Source: Rivibacter sp049446155
GTDB taxonomy: Bacteria; Pseudomonadota; Gammaproteobacteria; Burkholderiales; Burkholderiaceae_C
Assembly: GCF_049446155.1 (NCBI RefSeq)
Contig: NZ_JBMSEE010000001.1
Location: forward strand, 496,001-560,000
Direction of reading: 5' to 3'
Length of the DNA stretch: 64,000 bases
Made by a program: the position numbers and the translations under genes. Under the pieces are notes generated by a model, which did not search any database, was not told the DNA's origin, and was given only the letters and a program-made list of their open reading frames with translations. Of the stretch, positions 55,282 through 63,981 are shown piece after piece (the stretch's first letter is position 1; every line of letters begins with the position of its first letter).

Positions 55282-56736
55282 GTGTTCACGCTCGATCGCG
55301 ACAGCCCCACGCCCCTGGCCGACCAGACCGAGGCCCGGCTGCGTCGCCTGATCGACGATGGCCAGCTGCCCGCCGGCAGCCGCCTGCCGTCGATCCGCGC
55401 GCTCGCCGCCCAGCTCGGCGTCAGCGCGAACACCGTCGTGACGGCTTATGACCGGCTGGTCGCGCAGGCGCTGATCGAGCCGCGCGGCACCGCCGGCTTC
55501 GTGGTCGCGGCCGGCCCGGCGTCGCAGACCATCGAGTCCGCCCTCGCCGCCGGCGAGGAGCAGGACGCGGTTTGGCTCGTGCAGCAGGCGCACGACCAGC
55601 GCTCCGGCGTGCTGCCGGCCAGCAGCGGCGCCTTGCCGGTGTCGTGGCTGGAAGAAGGCATCCCGCCTTCGCTGGTCCAGCGCGCCGTGGCCAAGACCCC
55701 CGGCGGCATGGCCGCGCGCTGCCCCCCGCAGGGCCTGCCCGAGCTGCGCGAGCGGCTCGCGCTGATGATGCGCGCACAAGGCATCCCGGTCGACGCCTCG
55801 CGCGTGCTCACCACCTACGGCGGCACGCACGCGATCGACCTGATCTGCCGCTGCTTCCTTCAGCGCGGCGACGCGGTGCTGGTCGACGACCCCGGCTACT
55901 TCCTGCTGTTCGAGCGCCTGCGCGACCTCGGCATGCAGGTCGTGCCGATCCCGCGCCGGCACGACGGCCCGGATCTCGCCGCACTCGAGGAGGCCTGCAA
56001 GACGCGGCGCCCGCGGCTGTTCTTCGCGCAGTCGGTGCTGCACAACCCGACCGGCTGGGGCGCCAGCGCGGGGGCGCTGCACCGCGTGCTGGCGCTCGCC
56101 GAACGCCACGGCTTCCTGATCGCCGAGGACGACGTGCAGGGACACTTCCATCCCGGCCATCCGCCGCGGCTGGCACAGCTCGCGGGCCTGTCGCGCGTCA
56201 TCTACTACTCGACCTTCTGCAAGGCGCTCAGCCCCGCGCTGCGCCTGGGCTACCTGGCCGCCGAGCCGGAGCTGCTCAAGCCGCTGCTGCGCGAGAAGAT
56301 CATGTCGGTGATGACGACCGCGGCGCTCAACGAGCACGTGCTGCTCGAGCTGCTCGCCACCGGGCGCTGGCGCAAGCACATCGACCGGCTGAACCAGCGC
56401 CTGGGCCACGCGCGCAGCCTCACGTCACGCCAGCTCGCCGACTGCGGCATCGAGATCGACCACCCCGGCGAAGGCGGCCTGTTCCTGTGGGCGCGCGTTG
56501 CGGGCGGCGTCGACATCGACCAGCTGGCCAAGGACGCCTTTGCCAGCGGCATCCTGCTGGCGCGCGGCTCGAGCTTCCATGCCGACGGGGCGCCCAGCGA
56601 GCACCTGCGCTTCAACGTGGTGTTCAGCCAGCACGTGCGGCTGCACGACTACCTCAGGCAGCGGCTCGCCGGCGGCCGCGGCCCGGCGCGCGGCGCCGCG
56701 GTCGTCGCGCTCAGGCCGGCCGGCCCTGGCCGTTGA
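55282..56736 (+). CDS. MocR-type PLP-dependent transcription regulator
   Basis: This protein of about 484 residues joins an N-terminal GntR winged helix (LADQTEARLRRLIDDGQLPAGSRLPSIR, ALAAQLGVSANTVVTAYDRL) to a fold-type I aminotransferase domain. The PLP lysine is in STFCKALSPALRLGYL, and the NPTG motif occurs as LHNPTGWG. MocR regulators sense PLP or amines and often control aminotransferase or vitamin B6 genes. A GTG at 55282 was chosen because VFTLDRDSPTPLADQ is the usual start, although no ribosome site is evident. It overlaps the convergent PspC gene by 26 bp. Its target is not visible. Confidence 0.88.
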   Translation: MFTLDRDSPTPLADQTEARLRRLIDDGQLPAGSRLPSIRALAAQLGVSANTVVTAYDRLVAQALIEPRGTAGFVVAAGPASQTIESALAAGEEQDAVWLVQQAHDQRSGVLPASSGALPVSWLEEGIPPSLVQRAVAKTPGGMAARCPPQGLPELRERLALMMRAQGIPVDASRVLTTYGGTHAIDLICRCFLQRGDAVLVDDPGYFLLFERLRDLGMQVVPIPRRHDGPDLAALEEACKTRRPRLFFAQSVLHNPTGWGASAGALHRVLALAERHGFLIAEDDVQGHFHPGHPPRLAQLAGLSRVIYYSTFCKALSPALRLGYLAAEPELLKPLLREKIMSVMTTAALNEHVLLELLATGRWRKHIDRLNQRLGHARSLTSRQLADCGIEIDHPGEGGLFLWARVAGGVDIDQLAKDAFASGILLARGSSFHADGAPSEHLRFNVVFSQHVRLHDYLRQRLAGGRGPARGAAVVALRPAGPGR

Positions 56737-57073
56737 CCAGCGGCGCTTCCGCCTCGGGCACGAAGATCCACATCAGCAGGTAGATCAGCACGCCGGTGCC
56801 GGCGCACAGCATCAGGAGCGTGAAGGCCAGGCGCCAGACCCAGGCGGCCAGGCCGGTGAAATCCGCCAGGCCGCCGCACACGCCGCCCAGCCAACGGTCG
56901 GTGCGGCTGCGGCGCAGCGCGTTCAGCGCCGCGACCGCGGCGCTCCCGCCGGCTGCGGTGGACGACGCAACGCCGTTGAGCACGCGCGCCTTGGCGCGGG
57001 TGAATTCGTCGTCGGTCAGCACGCCGCGCTGGTGCAGTTCGCCGAGGCGGCCGAGTTCGTCGCTGATGGACAT
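56711..57073 (-). CDS. SHOCT- and PspC-domain membrane protein
   Basis: This 120-residue protein has an N-terminal SHOCT-like helix (ELGRLGELHQRGVLTDDEFTRAKARVL). A PspC-type domain follows (RSRTDRWLGGVCGGLADFTGLAAWVWRLAF), with a membrane helix (LLMLCAGTGVLIYLLMWIFVP). PspC helps maintain the proton-motive force in membrane stress. It is likely an inner-membrane stress protein. It precedes a 60-residue exported protein on the same strand arrangement but with a separate ribosome site. Confidence 0.82.
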   Translation of the reverse strand: MSISDELGRLGELHQRGVLTDDEFTRAKARVLNGVASSTAAGGSAAVAALNALRRSRTDRWLGGVCGGLADFTGLAAWVWRLAFTLLMLCAGTGVLIYLLMWIFVPEAEAPLVNGQGRPA

Positions 57074-57101
57074 CGTGGCGCTCCGTGATTCGGTGAAGCG
57101 A

Positions 57102-57284
57102 TCAGAGGCCGGCCTGCGGCAGACGCTGCGCGGTGATCACCACGCGCTCGAGTTGCACGACCGGGGCGGCGGCCTTGGCGGCCCGGGCCGCCAGCACATC
57201 TTCGCGCGCTTCGGCGGCGAAGGCCAGCGAGGCGGCGGCGGTGACGGCGAAGGCAACGGCGAAACTGGTAAGGCGGCTGATCAT
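57102..57284 (-). CDS. Small exported protein
   Basis: This 60-residue frame has a signal peptide (MISRLTSFAVAFAVTAAASLAFA). The mature part is about 37 residues (EAREDVLAARAAKAAAPVV, then QLERVVITAQRLPQAGL). A good CAGGAG site lies 8 nt before the ATG. No family is recognised, and the RVVITAQR stretch resembles short exported peptides of unknown function in this order. It lies upstream of the PspC gene, 28 nt away, and the two may be one transcript. Confidence 0.6.
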   Translation of the reverse strand: MISRLTSFAVAFAVTAAASLAFAAEAREDVLAARAAKAAAPVVQLERVVITAQRLPQAGL

Positions 57285-57523
57285 CGTGGGCTCCTGGTGG
57301 CGGTGGCGTCTTGCGATGGAGCGAACTCTAGGCACGTCAGTCGCCCGGACCCAGCGGATGGCGACGAACCGACCGGGCGTCGGCACGAACTGCCGCCGGC
57401 GCGGACAGGCCGGCACGCGCCGCGGCATTTTTTTTAGGCGCACTGCATCCAAACCGGCGGCACGCGGCTAGTGGTGGATGTGACCCCGTCACATTCACCC
57501 CCTTCTTCGTCGAGGAGCACGCC

Positions 57524-58090
57524 ATGAGAACCGTTTCCCCCGCCGCGCTCGCCGTGGTCGCCGCCACCGCCTGGCTCGCCGCCTGCGGCCAGATGCCCTC
57601 CAGGCCGGCCGAGATGGCACCGACGTTCAGCCAGGAAGGCCTGCCCGAAGCCGTGAGGGTGCCCGCCGGGCACCGCGTGGCGATGGAAACCGTCGGCATC
57701 GGCGAGATCACCTACGAATGCCGCGCCAAGGCCGGTACGCCAGACGCGTTCGAATGGGCCTTCGTGGGTCCGATGGCTCAGTTGCGCAGCCGCACGGGCG
57801 CCGAGGTCGGCCGCTACTGGGGCCCTCCGGCGACCTGGGCGTCGAGCGACGGGTCGGCAATCACCGGCACGCAGGTCGCGGTCGCGCCGGCGGCGGCCGG
57901 CAGCATTGCGCTGCAGCTGGTGAAGGCCGGTCCGGCGACCGGCGCCGGCGCGATGAGCGGCGTGGCCTACGTGCAGCGCGTCGCCACCCAAGGCGGCGTC
58001 GCGCCGGCGAAGGGCTGCGACGCCACGGCGGCGGGCCGCAAGGAGATCGTCAAGTACCAGGCCGACTACATCTTCTGGAAAGCCTCATGA
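57524..58090 (+). CDS. DUF3455 lipoprotein-like protein
   Basis: This 188-residue protein has a lipobox-type signal (LAACG, cleavage before Cys21). A DUF3455 domain follows, recognised by LPEAVRVPAGHRVAMETVGIGEITYECR and YWGPPATWASSDGS, ending KYQADYIFWK. The domain is a beta-rich periplasmic fold of unknown function, usually beside an ECF sigma factor. It lies 28 nt before the sigma gene and is probably co-expressed with it. An envelope stress target is likely. Confidence 0.8.
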   Translation: MRTVSPAALAVVAATAWLAACGQMPSRPAEMAPTFSQEGLPEAVRVPAGHRVAMETVGIGEITYECRAKAGTPDAFEWAFVGPMAQLRSRTGAEVGRYWGPPATWASSDGSAITGTQVAVAPAAAGSIALQLVKAGPATGAGAMSGVAYVQRVATQGGVAPAKGCDATAAGRKEIVKYQADYIFWKAS

Positions 58091-58118
58091 GTGGGCCTGC
58101 CGACGCGCTGCTACCGTC

Positions 58119-58679
58119 GTGTCCCGCATGACGACGACCGCCGCGTTCGACTACGAAGCCTGCGTGCTCGCCTGCGCGCGCGGCGAGCGCTTCGCGCTGC
58201 GCGCGCTGTACGAGCGCGAGGCGCGCTGGCTGCTCGGCGTGGCGATGCGCATCGTGCACGACCGCGAGCTGGCCGAGGACGTGCTGCACGATGCCTTTAT
58301 CCAGGTCTGGCAGCACGCCGGCACCTACCGCCCCGAACTCGGCTCGGCGCGCGGCTGGCTCTACACCATCGTTCGGCACCGCGCCCTGAAGCTGGCGCGT
58401 TCGCCGCAGCGCCTGCAGCCGACCGACCCGCAGGAACTCGCCGCGCTGTCCGATGCTCAGCAGACTGCCAGCGCCAGCGCCGATGAGCGCGGCCTCGACG
58501 CGGACATCCTCGAGCGTTGCCTGCAGCGGCTCGACGAGATGCGCCGCGCCTGCGTGATGCATGCCTTCGTCGACGGCTACACGCACGAGCAGATCGCCCA
58601 GCGGCTGAGCACGCCGCTGGGCACGGTGAAGTCGTGGATCCGCCGCAGCCTGGCGAGTCTGAAGGAGTGCATGGCGTGA
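58119..58679 (+). CDS. ECF RNA polymerase sigma factor (SigK-like)
   Basis: This 186-residue sigma-70-family factor has region 2 (LGVAMRIVHDRELAEDVLHDAFIQVWQHAGTYRP) and region 4 (CVMHAFVDGYTHEQIAQRLSTPLGTVKSWIRRSL), the extracytoplasmic function layout. It directs RNA polymerase to stress promoters. A GTG at 58119 (MSRMTTTAAF) is used; the ATG three codons later is an alternative. The stop overlaps the anti-sigma start by 4 nt (GTGA), so sigma and anti-sigma are translationally coupled. Confidence 0.9.
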   Translation: MSRMTTTAAFDYEACVLACARGERFALRALYEREARWLLGVAMRIVHDRELAEDVLHDAFIQVWQHAGTYRPELGSARGWLYTIVRHRALKLARSPQRLQPTDPQELAALSDAQQTASASADERGLDADILERCLQRLDEMRRACVMHAFVDGYTHEQIAQRLSTPLGTVKSWIRRSLASLKECMA

Positions 58680-59383
58680 GCGACGCGACCGCCGATGACC
58701 GCAGCGACACCGCGGGCGAGTACGTGCTCGGCACGCTCGATGCGGCCGGGCACGCCGCGTTCGAGGCCGAGCTCGCGCGGGATCGCGCGCTGCTGGCCCA
58801 TGTCTACGCCTGGCAGGACCGGCTGCTCGGCCTGAGCGCCGCCGTACCCGCGCTCGCGCCGCGGCCGCAGTTGTGGCGGCGCATCGAGGCGTCGGTGGGC
58901 GCCGCACCCGCTGCGCGCCGATCGGCAGCGCGCGCGCCGTGGTGGCATCGGCTGCCGCTGTGGCAAGGCCTCAGCGCGCTGGCCGTCGCCATGTCGCTGT
59001 TCCTCGCCGTGCTGCTGGTGCAGCGCGGCACCGAGCCGCAGCCGGCGCGCTATCTGGCCGTGCTGCAAAGCCCCGAGACCGGCCGCACCGGCTGGCTGGT
59101 CGAGCTGCAGGCCGGTCGCAGCCTGCGCCTCGTGCCGGTGGCCGAAGCCGCGCCTGTGCCGGCGGGGCGCGCGCTGCAGTTCTGGACCAAGCCTGAAGGC
59201 GCGGCAGGCCCGACGTCATTGGGCCTGGTGAAGCCCGGCCAGGCGGTGGAGCTGCCGCTGTCGCGGCTGCCCGCGGTGGGCGAGCAGCAGCTGTTCGAGA
59301 TCACGCTGGAGCCGCAGTCCGGCTCGCCGATCGGGCGGCCGACCGGGCCGATCCTCTACGTCGGCAAGACCGTCGCGATGTGA
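58676..59383 (+). CDS. Anti-sigma-K (RskA-type) membrane factor
   Basis: This 235-residue protein has an N-terminal cytosolic anti-sigma domain (AGEYVLGTLDAAGHAAFEAELARDRAL). One membrane helix follows (about residues 96-117, GLSALAVAMSLFLAVLLV), then a periplasmic anti-sigma-K domain (YLAVLQSPETGRTGWLVEL ... FWTKPEGAAGPTSLGLV). Such proteins hold the sigma factor inactive until envelope stress. The GTG at 58676 overlaps the sigma stop. The C-terminal sensor length is normal. Confidence 0.88.
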   Translation: MSDATADDRSDTAGEYVLGTLDAAGHAAFEAELARDRALLAHVYAWQDRLLGLSAAVPALAPRPQLWRRIEASVGAAPAARRSAARAPWWHRLPLWQGLSALAVAMSLFLAVLLVQRGTEPQPARYLAVLQSPETGRTGWLVELQAGRSLRLVPVAEAAPVPAGRALQFWTKPEGAAGPTSLGLVKPGQAVELPLSRLPAVGEQQLFEITLEPQSGSPIGRPTGPILYVGKTVAM

Positions 59384-59411
59384 ACGGCTGCGAAGACGCT
59401 GGCAGCGGCCC

Positions 59412-60146
59412 TCAGGGCTGCTCGCGCAGCACCGCCAGCACCTCGGAGTGGAACTCGCGTCGGTACAGGATCCACACCACGCCGGCCGAGCCGAGCGCGA
59501 ACACCGCGGGCGAAAAGAACCAGCCGATCGCCGCGAAGCTGAAGTAGTAGGCGCGCAGGCCGTCGTTGAAGGTCTCGGCCGCCAGGCCGACCACGCGCCC
59601 GGCGCGGTCGGCGAAGGCCTCGCGCAGCGCCGCGCCTTGCTCGCCCATCGCGTCGAGCTGCTTGGCGTCGGGCGCGGCGCCGATCAGCAGCGCACCGAAG
59701 GTGTATTGCCGCATGCTCCAGGTGAATCGGAAGAAGGCGTAGATGAAGACCGCGATCATCAGCAGCAACTTGAGATCGAACACCAGCGCGGTGGTGCGCG
59801 CGGCGAACGGGATCTCGCGCACGAGCTCGCTGGCCTTGTCGCTGGTGCCCAGCGCCGCCAGCAGGCCGCCGATGATCAGGATGGTGGTCGACGCGAAGAA
59901 GCTCGGGCTGGTGGAGAGGTTCTGCATCACCTGGCCGTCGAGGATGCGCACGTCGCGATAGCTGGTCTGCAGCATCCACTGGCGGCGGATGCGGTTGGTC
60001 GTGGCCAGCAGCGAGGGCTTGATGGGCGCGCGCTGGCGCGCAAAGTGCGCATAGCCGGCCCAGGCGGCGAAGTACCCTGCCAGCGCGGCCCAGTCGGTCC
60101 AGGGCAGGAAATTGAGAACCAGCCAGAACTTGTTGCTTGCGTCCAT
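59412..60146 (-). CDS. DUF599 integral membrane protein
   Basis: This 244-residue protein has four membrane helices (around residues 9-28, 85-105, 128-150 and 208-230), and conserved phrases RRQWMLQTSYRDVRILDGQVMQNLS and RYTFGALLIGAAP-like sequence typical of DUF599. No biochemical role is established. A TACAGT hexamer ends 7 nt before the ATG and no Shine-Dalgarno sequence is seen, suggesting a near-leaderless message. It follows the OsmC gene with a 29-nt gap and may still be co-transcribed. Confidence 0.82.
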   Translation of the reverse strand: MDASNKFWLVLNFLPWTDWAALAGYFAAWAGYAHFARQRAPIKPSLLATTNRIRRQWMLQTSYRDVRILDGQVMQNLSTSPSFFASTTILIIGGLLAALGTSDKASELVREIPFAARTTALVFDLKLLLMIAVFIYAFFRFTWSMRQYTFGALLIGAAPDAKQLDAMGEQGAALREAFADRAGRVVGLAAETFNDGLRAYYFSFAAIGWFFSPAVFALGSAGVVWILYRREFHSEVLAVLREQP

Positions 60147-60175
60147 GCGCCGCACTGTAGCGGCGCCAAGGCGGC

Positions 60176-60586
60176 TCAGGCCAGCGCGGTCTCGATCTCG
60201 ATGTCGCCCGTCAGCACGCGATGGATCGGGCACTTCTCGGCAATCGCCAGCAGCCGGGCGCGCTCCTCGTCGCTCAGGTCGCCGTCGATGTGCAGCCGGC
60301 GCCTCAGCTGGTAGTGCACGCCTTCGGCCGTGGCCTTCTCCTCGTGCTCGACCGACACGCGCAGCGATCGCACGGCGAGCTGCTTGCGCCGCAGGTAGAC
60401 CTCCAGCGTCAGCAGCGTGCAGGCGGCGAGCGCGGAGTCGAGCAGGGCATGCGGGTCGGGCGCCGACTCGGCGCCGCCGAGGCTCGCCTGCAGGTCGGCA
60501 TTCCAGACGTGCTTGCCGTCGGACAAGGTCGCCAGCGCGCCGAGCGGCGCGGCCTGGCCGCGGATCAGCTGGCCTTCGATCGTCAT
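60176..60586 (-). CDS. OsmC/Ohr-family redox protein
   Basis: This 136-residue OsmC-fold protein has both redox cysteines of the family, in SALAACTLLTLEVYLRR and AIAEKCPIHRVLTG. These let OsmC/Ohr proteins reduce organic hydroperoxides with a thiol donor. It belongs to the YhfA-type subgroup by its short length and the CPIH motif. Its start overlaps the stop of the FMN reductase gene by one base, so they are coupled in one operon with pirin upstream. Confidence 0.84.
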   Translation of the reverse strand: MTIEGQLIRGQAAPLGALATLSDGKHVWNADLQASLGGAESAPDPHALLDSALAACTLLTLEVYLRRKQLAVRSLRVSVEHEEKATAEGVHYQLRRRLHIDGDLSDEERARLLAIAEKCPIHRVLTGDIEIETALA

Positions 60587-61182
60587 CAGCGGGCTCCCTT
60601 CATCGCGCCGGCCACCTTGAGCAGCGACGCCAGCACGCCCTGCACCGCGGCGCGGGTCTTCTCGTCCTTCAGGCCGCCGTGTTCGTCGAAGGCCTCGGCG
60701 GCGCGGCCGAGCGCGAACTGCTGCGGCACGACGAGCATCGCGAAGGCCATCGACAGGTACTGGCGCAGGTAGTTCAAGCTGCGCAGGCCGCCCAAGGGCC
60801 CGGGCGAGCTCGACAGCAGCGCGGCCGGCTTGCTGGCCGTGACCGCCAGGCCCGCCGGCGCCTCGCCCTCGGCCTTCAGGCGCGAGAGCCAGTCGAAGGC
60901 ATTGATCACCAGCGGCGTCGGAAAGCCGTTGTACTCGGGCGTCACGAGCAGCAGCGCGTCGTGGCTGCGAAGCGCATCGCGCAGCGTTGCCGCGCCGGCG
61001 GGCACGCCGTGATCGGCCTCGATGTCGCCGTCGTAGATCGGCAGCGCGAGGGCGCGCAGGTCCAGCATCGTGGTCTGCGCACCGGCCGCGCGCAGCAGTT
61101 CGGCCGCGGCCTGCGCGAGCTGCACGCTGTAGGCGCCGCGGCGGGCGCTGCCGGCGATGACGAGAACTTTCAGATCGCTCAT
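60586..61182 (-). CDS. NADPH-dependent FMN reductase/quinone reductase-type flavoprotein
   Basis: This 198-residue flavodoxin-like protein has the FMN phosphate loop GSARRGAYSVQLA and the phrase TPEYNGFPTPLVINAFDWLSR. ASKPAALLSSSPGPLGGLRSL follows, the pattern of NADPH:FMN/quinone reductases (ChrR/YieF-like). Such enzymes reduce quinones, azo dyes or chromate and limit redox stress. It sits between pirin and OsmC genes, supporting an electrophile or peroxide response role. Its ribosome site is CTGGAG. Confidence 0.87.
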   Translation of the reverse strand: MSDLKVLVIAGSARRGAYSVQLAQAAAELLRAAGAQTTMLDLRALALPIYDGDIEADHGVPAGAATLRDALRSHDALLLVTPEYNGFPTPLVINAFDWLSRLKAEGEAPAGLAVTASKPAALLSSSPGPLGGLRSLNYLRQYLSMAFAMLVVPQQFALGRAAEAFDEHGGLKDEKTRAAVQGVLASLLKVAGAMKGAR

Positions 61183-61242
61183 GAAGACTCCAGCGTGGCT
61201 CCGGTCGGGCGCCGACTGTAGCGTCCGACCGGAGATGAACCG

Positions 61243-61944
61243 TCAGCGTGCGAGGTCGAACACCAGCACCTCGGCGTTCTCGCCCTTCTCGATGTGCAGC
61301 TGCGACTCGCCGTCGAGCTGCAGCGCGTCGCCCGTCTCCAGCCGTTGCCCGTTGACGGTGACCGCGCCGCGCGCGACGTGCACGTAGGCGATGCGCTTCG
61401 GGTCGAGGTCGAGCCCGGCGATCTCGTCGCCGTCGAACAGGCCGGCGTAGAGCTCGGCGTCGGCGTGGATCTGCACCGCGTCCTCGCGCGCATGGCGCGA
61501 TGCCACCAGCTTGAGCCTGCCGCGCTTGCTCTCGGGCGTGAAGTGCTTCTGCTCGTAGCCCGGCTGGATGCCGCGGGTGTGCGGAATCAGCCAGATCTGC
61601 AGGAAATGCGTCGTCGCCGCGGGCGCGTGGTTGAACTCGCTGTGCATCACGCCGGTGCCGGCGCTCATGCGCTGCACGTCGCCGGGCAGGATCGCCGCGC
61701 CGTTGCCCATGTTGTCCTTGTGCGCCAGCGCGCCGTCGAGCACGTAGCTGACGATCTCCATGTCGCGGTGGCCGTGCGTGCCGAAGCCCGAGCCGGGGGC
61801 GATGCGGTCATCGTTGATCACGCGCAGGTTGCCCACGCCCATGTGGGCCGGGTCGTAGTAGTCGGCGAACGAGAAGCTGTGGTAGCTCTTGAGCCAGCCG
61901 TGGTCGGCATAACCGCGTTCGGCGGACTTGCGCAGGGTGATCAT
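61243..61944 (-). CDS. Pirin-family cupin protein (quercetinase-like)
   Basis: This 233-residue bicupin begins MITLRKSAERGYADHGWLKSYHSFSFADYYDP, the YhaK/pirin start (shown over the allowed length only in part here). The metal ligands are in GFGTHGHRDMEIVSYV, with MHSEFNHA completing the set. Pirins bind Fe or Ni, and some cleave quercetin or act as redox-sensitive co-regulators. The ATG at 61944 has an AGGAG site; the longer frame upstream is noncoding. It leads the pirin-reductase-OsmC operon opposite a LysR regulator. Confidence 0.9.
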   Translation of the reverse strand: MITLRKSAERGYADHGWLKSYHSFSFADYYDPAHMGVGNLRVINDDRIAPGSGFGTHGHRDMEIVSYVLDGALAHKDNMGNGAAILPGDVQRMSAGTGVMHSEFNHAPAATTHFLQIWLIPHTRGIQPGYEQKHFTPESKRGRLKLVASRHAREDAVQIHADAELYAGLFDGDEIAGLDLDPKRIAYVHVARGAVTVNGQRLETGDALQLDGESQLHIEKGENAEVLVFDLAR

Positions 61945-62031
61945 GAAAGGCTCCTTTCGGCTTGCGTGGCGGGTCTCGTGGACCCGTGGCGCCACTGTAG
62001 GGAGCGCGGCGTGCGCCGTGTCCGCAAGCGC

Positions 62032-62048
62032 TTGAAGGCGGCATTCAA
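62032..62048. promoter_or_regulatory. LysR-type operator TTGAA-N7-TTCAA
   Basis: The palindrome TTGAA-N7-TTCAA contains the T-N11-A core recognised by LysR regulators. It lies in the gap between the divergent pirin operon (starting 61944) and the LysR gene, with a further TTGAA half-site at 62054-62058. It should be the binding site of the adjacent regulator. Confidence 0.55.
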
Positions 62049-62072
62049 CGCCTTTGAAGGTGCTTGGCGACA

Positions 62073-63077
62073 ATGGTGGCCATGAAGTCTCCCCAGCCCG
62101 GCGACCGCCGCAACGTGCTCACCCCCGAGGCGCTGACGATGATGGATGTCATCGCGCGTTCCGGCAGCTTCGCCGCCGCCGCGCGCGAGCTCGGCAAGGT
62201 GCCCTCGGCACTGACCTACAGCGTGCGCCAGCTCGAAGACGCGCTCGACGTGCTGCTGTTCGACCGCAGCTCGCGCCAGGCGCGGCTCACGGCGGCCGGC
62301 GAGGAACTGCTGCGCGAGGGCCGGCGCCTCCTGACCGAGATGGACGCGGTGGCCAACCGCGTGCGCCGCGTCGCCACCGGCTGGGAGACCCAGCTGACGA
62401 TCGCCTTCGAGACCGTGCTCGCGCCGAGCGCGCTATTCGAGCTGGTCGAGGCCTTCTATGCGCTGCAGGTCGAAACGCCCGGCGGCGACCGCCCTTCGCC
62501 GCCGCCCACGCGCCTGAAGCTGCGCGACGAGGCCCTGTCGGGCACCTGGGAGACGCTGGCCACCGGCGAGGCCGACCTCGCGATCGGCGTGGCCGCCGAG
62601 CCGCAGGGCGGCTCCGGCATCGAGTGCGAGCCGCTCGGCGAGCTGGAGTGGTGCTTCGCGGTCGCGCCGCACCATCCGCTCGCGCGCCTGCCCGAGCCGC
62701 TCACGCCCGAGGTGATCGCCCAGCACCGCATCGTCGCGATCGCCGACAGCGCCCACCGCTTCGCGCCGATGACCTTTGGCGTGCAGCCGGGCCAGGACGT
62801 GCTGACCGTGCCCTCGCTGGCCGCCAAGCTCGAGGCGCAGCTGCGCGGCCTGGGCTGCGGCTCGATGCCGCAGTCGCTGGTGCGCCGGCATGTGGAGGCC
62901 GGCCGGCTGGTGGTCAAGGAGACCACCCTGCCGCCGCGGCGCGGCACGCTGCACTACGCCTGGCGCGTGTCCGGTGGCGGCGCGCCGGGCGAGGCGCTGT
63001 CGTGGTGGCTTTCGCAGCTGCGCAGCCCGAAGACGCGCCGCGCATTGCTGGAGCAGCACGTCGGCCTGCTGTTCTGA
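62073..63077 (+). CDS. LysR-family transcriptional regulator
   Basis: This 334-residue regulator has the N-terminal winged helix-turn-helix (TMMDVIARSGSFAAAARELGKVPSALTYSVRQLEDAL) and a C-terminal periplasmic-binding-like effector domain from about residue 95. It is divergent from the pirin operon, and a TTGAA-N7-TTCAA palindrome lies between them, so it probably controls pirin, the flavin reductase and OsmC. The start is uncertain: ATGs at 62073 and 62082 and a TTG at 62064 are in frame. gluQ follows 12 nt after the stop. Confidence 0.88.
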   Translation: MVAMKSPQPGDRRNVLTPEALTMMDVIARSGSFAAAARELGKVPSALTYSVRQLEDALDVLLFDRSSRQARLTAAGEELLREGRRLLTEMDAVANRVRRVATGWETQLTIAFETVLAPSALFELVEAFYALQVETPGGDRPSPPPTRLKLRDEALSGTWETLATGEADLAIGVAAEPQGGSGIECEPLGELEWCFAVAPHHPLARLPEPLTPEVIAQHRIVAIADSAHRFAPMTFGVQPGQDVLTVPSLAAKLEAQLRGLGCGSMPQSLVRRHVEAGRLVVKETTLPPRRGTLHYAWRVSGGGAPGEALSWWLSQLRSPKTRRALLEQHVGLLF

Positions 63078-63089
63078 TCGTCCGCGTCG

Positions 63090-63956
63090 ATGAGCTACAT
63101 CGGCCGCTTCGCGCCCTCGCCCACCGGGCCGCTGCATGCCGGCTCGCTCGTCGCCGCGCTCGCGAGCTGGCTCGACGCGCGCGCGCACGGCGGGCGCTGG
63201 CTGGTGCGCATCGAGGACGTCGACACGCCGCGCTGCGTGCCCGGCGCGGCCGAGGAGATCTCGCGCCAGCTCGAGGCACTGGGCCTCGCGGCCGACGAGC
63301 CGCCCACCTGGCAAAGCGCCAACGGCGCCCGCTACGACGCCGCGCTCGCGCGCCTGGTGGCCGAGGGCCGCGCCTACCCCTGTGCCTGCACGCGCCAGGA
63401 CATCGCCGCGCACTGGGCCGCCGCGGGCGTCGCGCGCGAGCGCCATGGCGAGCTGGTCTACCCCGGCACCTGCCGGCCCGAGAACGGCGGGCTGCGCGGT
63501 CGCGCGCCGCGCGCGTGGCGATTCCGGCTGCCCGACGACGCGCGCGTCGACTGGCACGACCGCCGCCTCGGCGCGCAGCATCAGGACGTCGCCCGCGCCG
63601 TCGGCGACTTCGTGCTCAAGCGCGCCGACGGCCTGTGGGCCTACCAGCTCGCGGTCGTGGCCGACGACGCCGCGCAGGCCATCACCGACGTCGTGCGCGG
63701 CGAGGACCTGGCCGACAACACGCCGCGCCAGATCCTGCTGCAGCGAGCCCTGGGGCTGCCAACGCCCCGCTACCTGCACGTGCCGTTGGTGCTGGGCGCC
63801 GACGGCCAGAAGCTCAGCAAGCAAACCGGCGCCGCACCGATCGACCTGGGCGATCCGCACGCCGCGCTGCGGGCGGCCGCGCAGGCGCTCGGCCTCGGGC
63901 CGCTGGCGCCGCGCGACGCCATCGGCGCCTGGCGCTCACGCTGGTGTTCGCAATGA
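63090..63956 (+). CDS. gluQ: Glutamyl-Q tRNA(Asp) synthetase
   Basis: This 288-residue truncated glutamyl-tRNA synthetase homologue attaches glutamate to queuosine in tRNA(Asp). The start YIGRFAPSPTGPLHAGSLVAALASW contains the HIGH-type motif, and QKLSKQ is the KMSKS-type motif near residue 245. The zinc site is formed by YPCACTR and YPGTCRPE. It lacks an anticodon-binding domain, as expected for GluQ. Start ATG is certain. It follows the LysR gene by 12 nt. Confidence 0.95.
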   Translation: MSYIGRFAPSPTGPLHAGSLVAALASWLDARAHGGRWLVRIEDVDTPRCVPGAAEEISRQLEALGLAADEPPTWQSANGARYDAALARLVAEGRAYPCACTRQDIAAHWAAAGVARERHGELVYPGTCRPENGGLRGRAPRAWRFRLPDDARVDWHDRRLGAQHQDVARAVGDFVLKRADGLWAYQLAVVADDAAQAITDVVRGEDLADNTPRQILLQRALGLPTPRYLHVPLVLGADGQKLSKQTGAAPIDLGDPHAALRAAAQALGLGPLAPRDAIGAWRSRWCSQ

Positions 63957-63981
63957 CGCCCGGCGCCACAATCCGCTCGTC

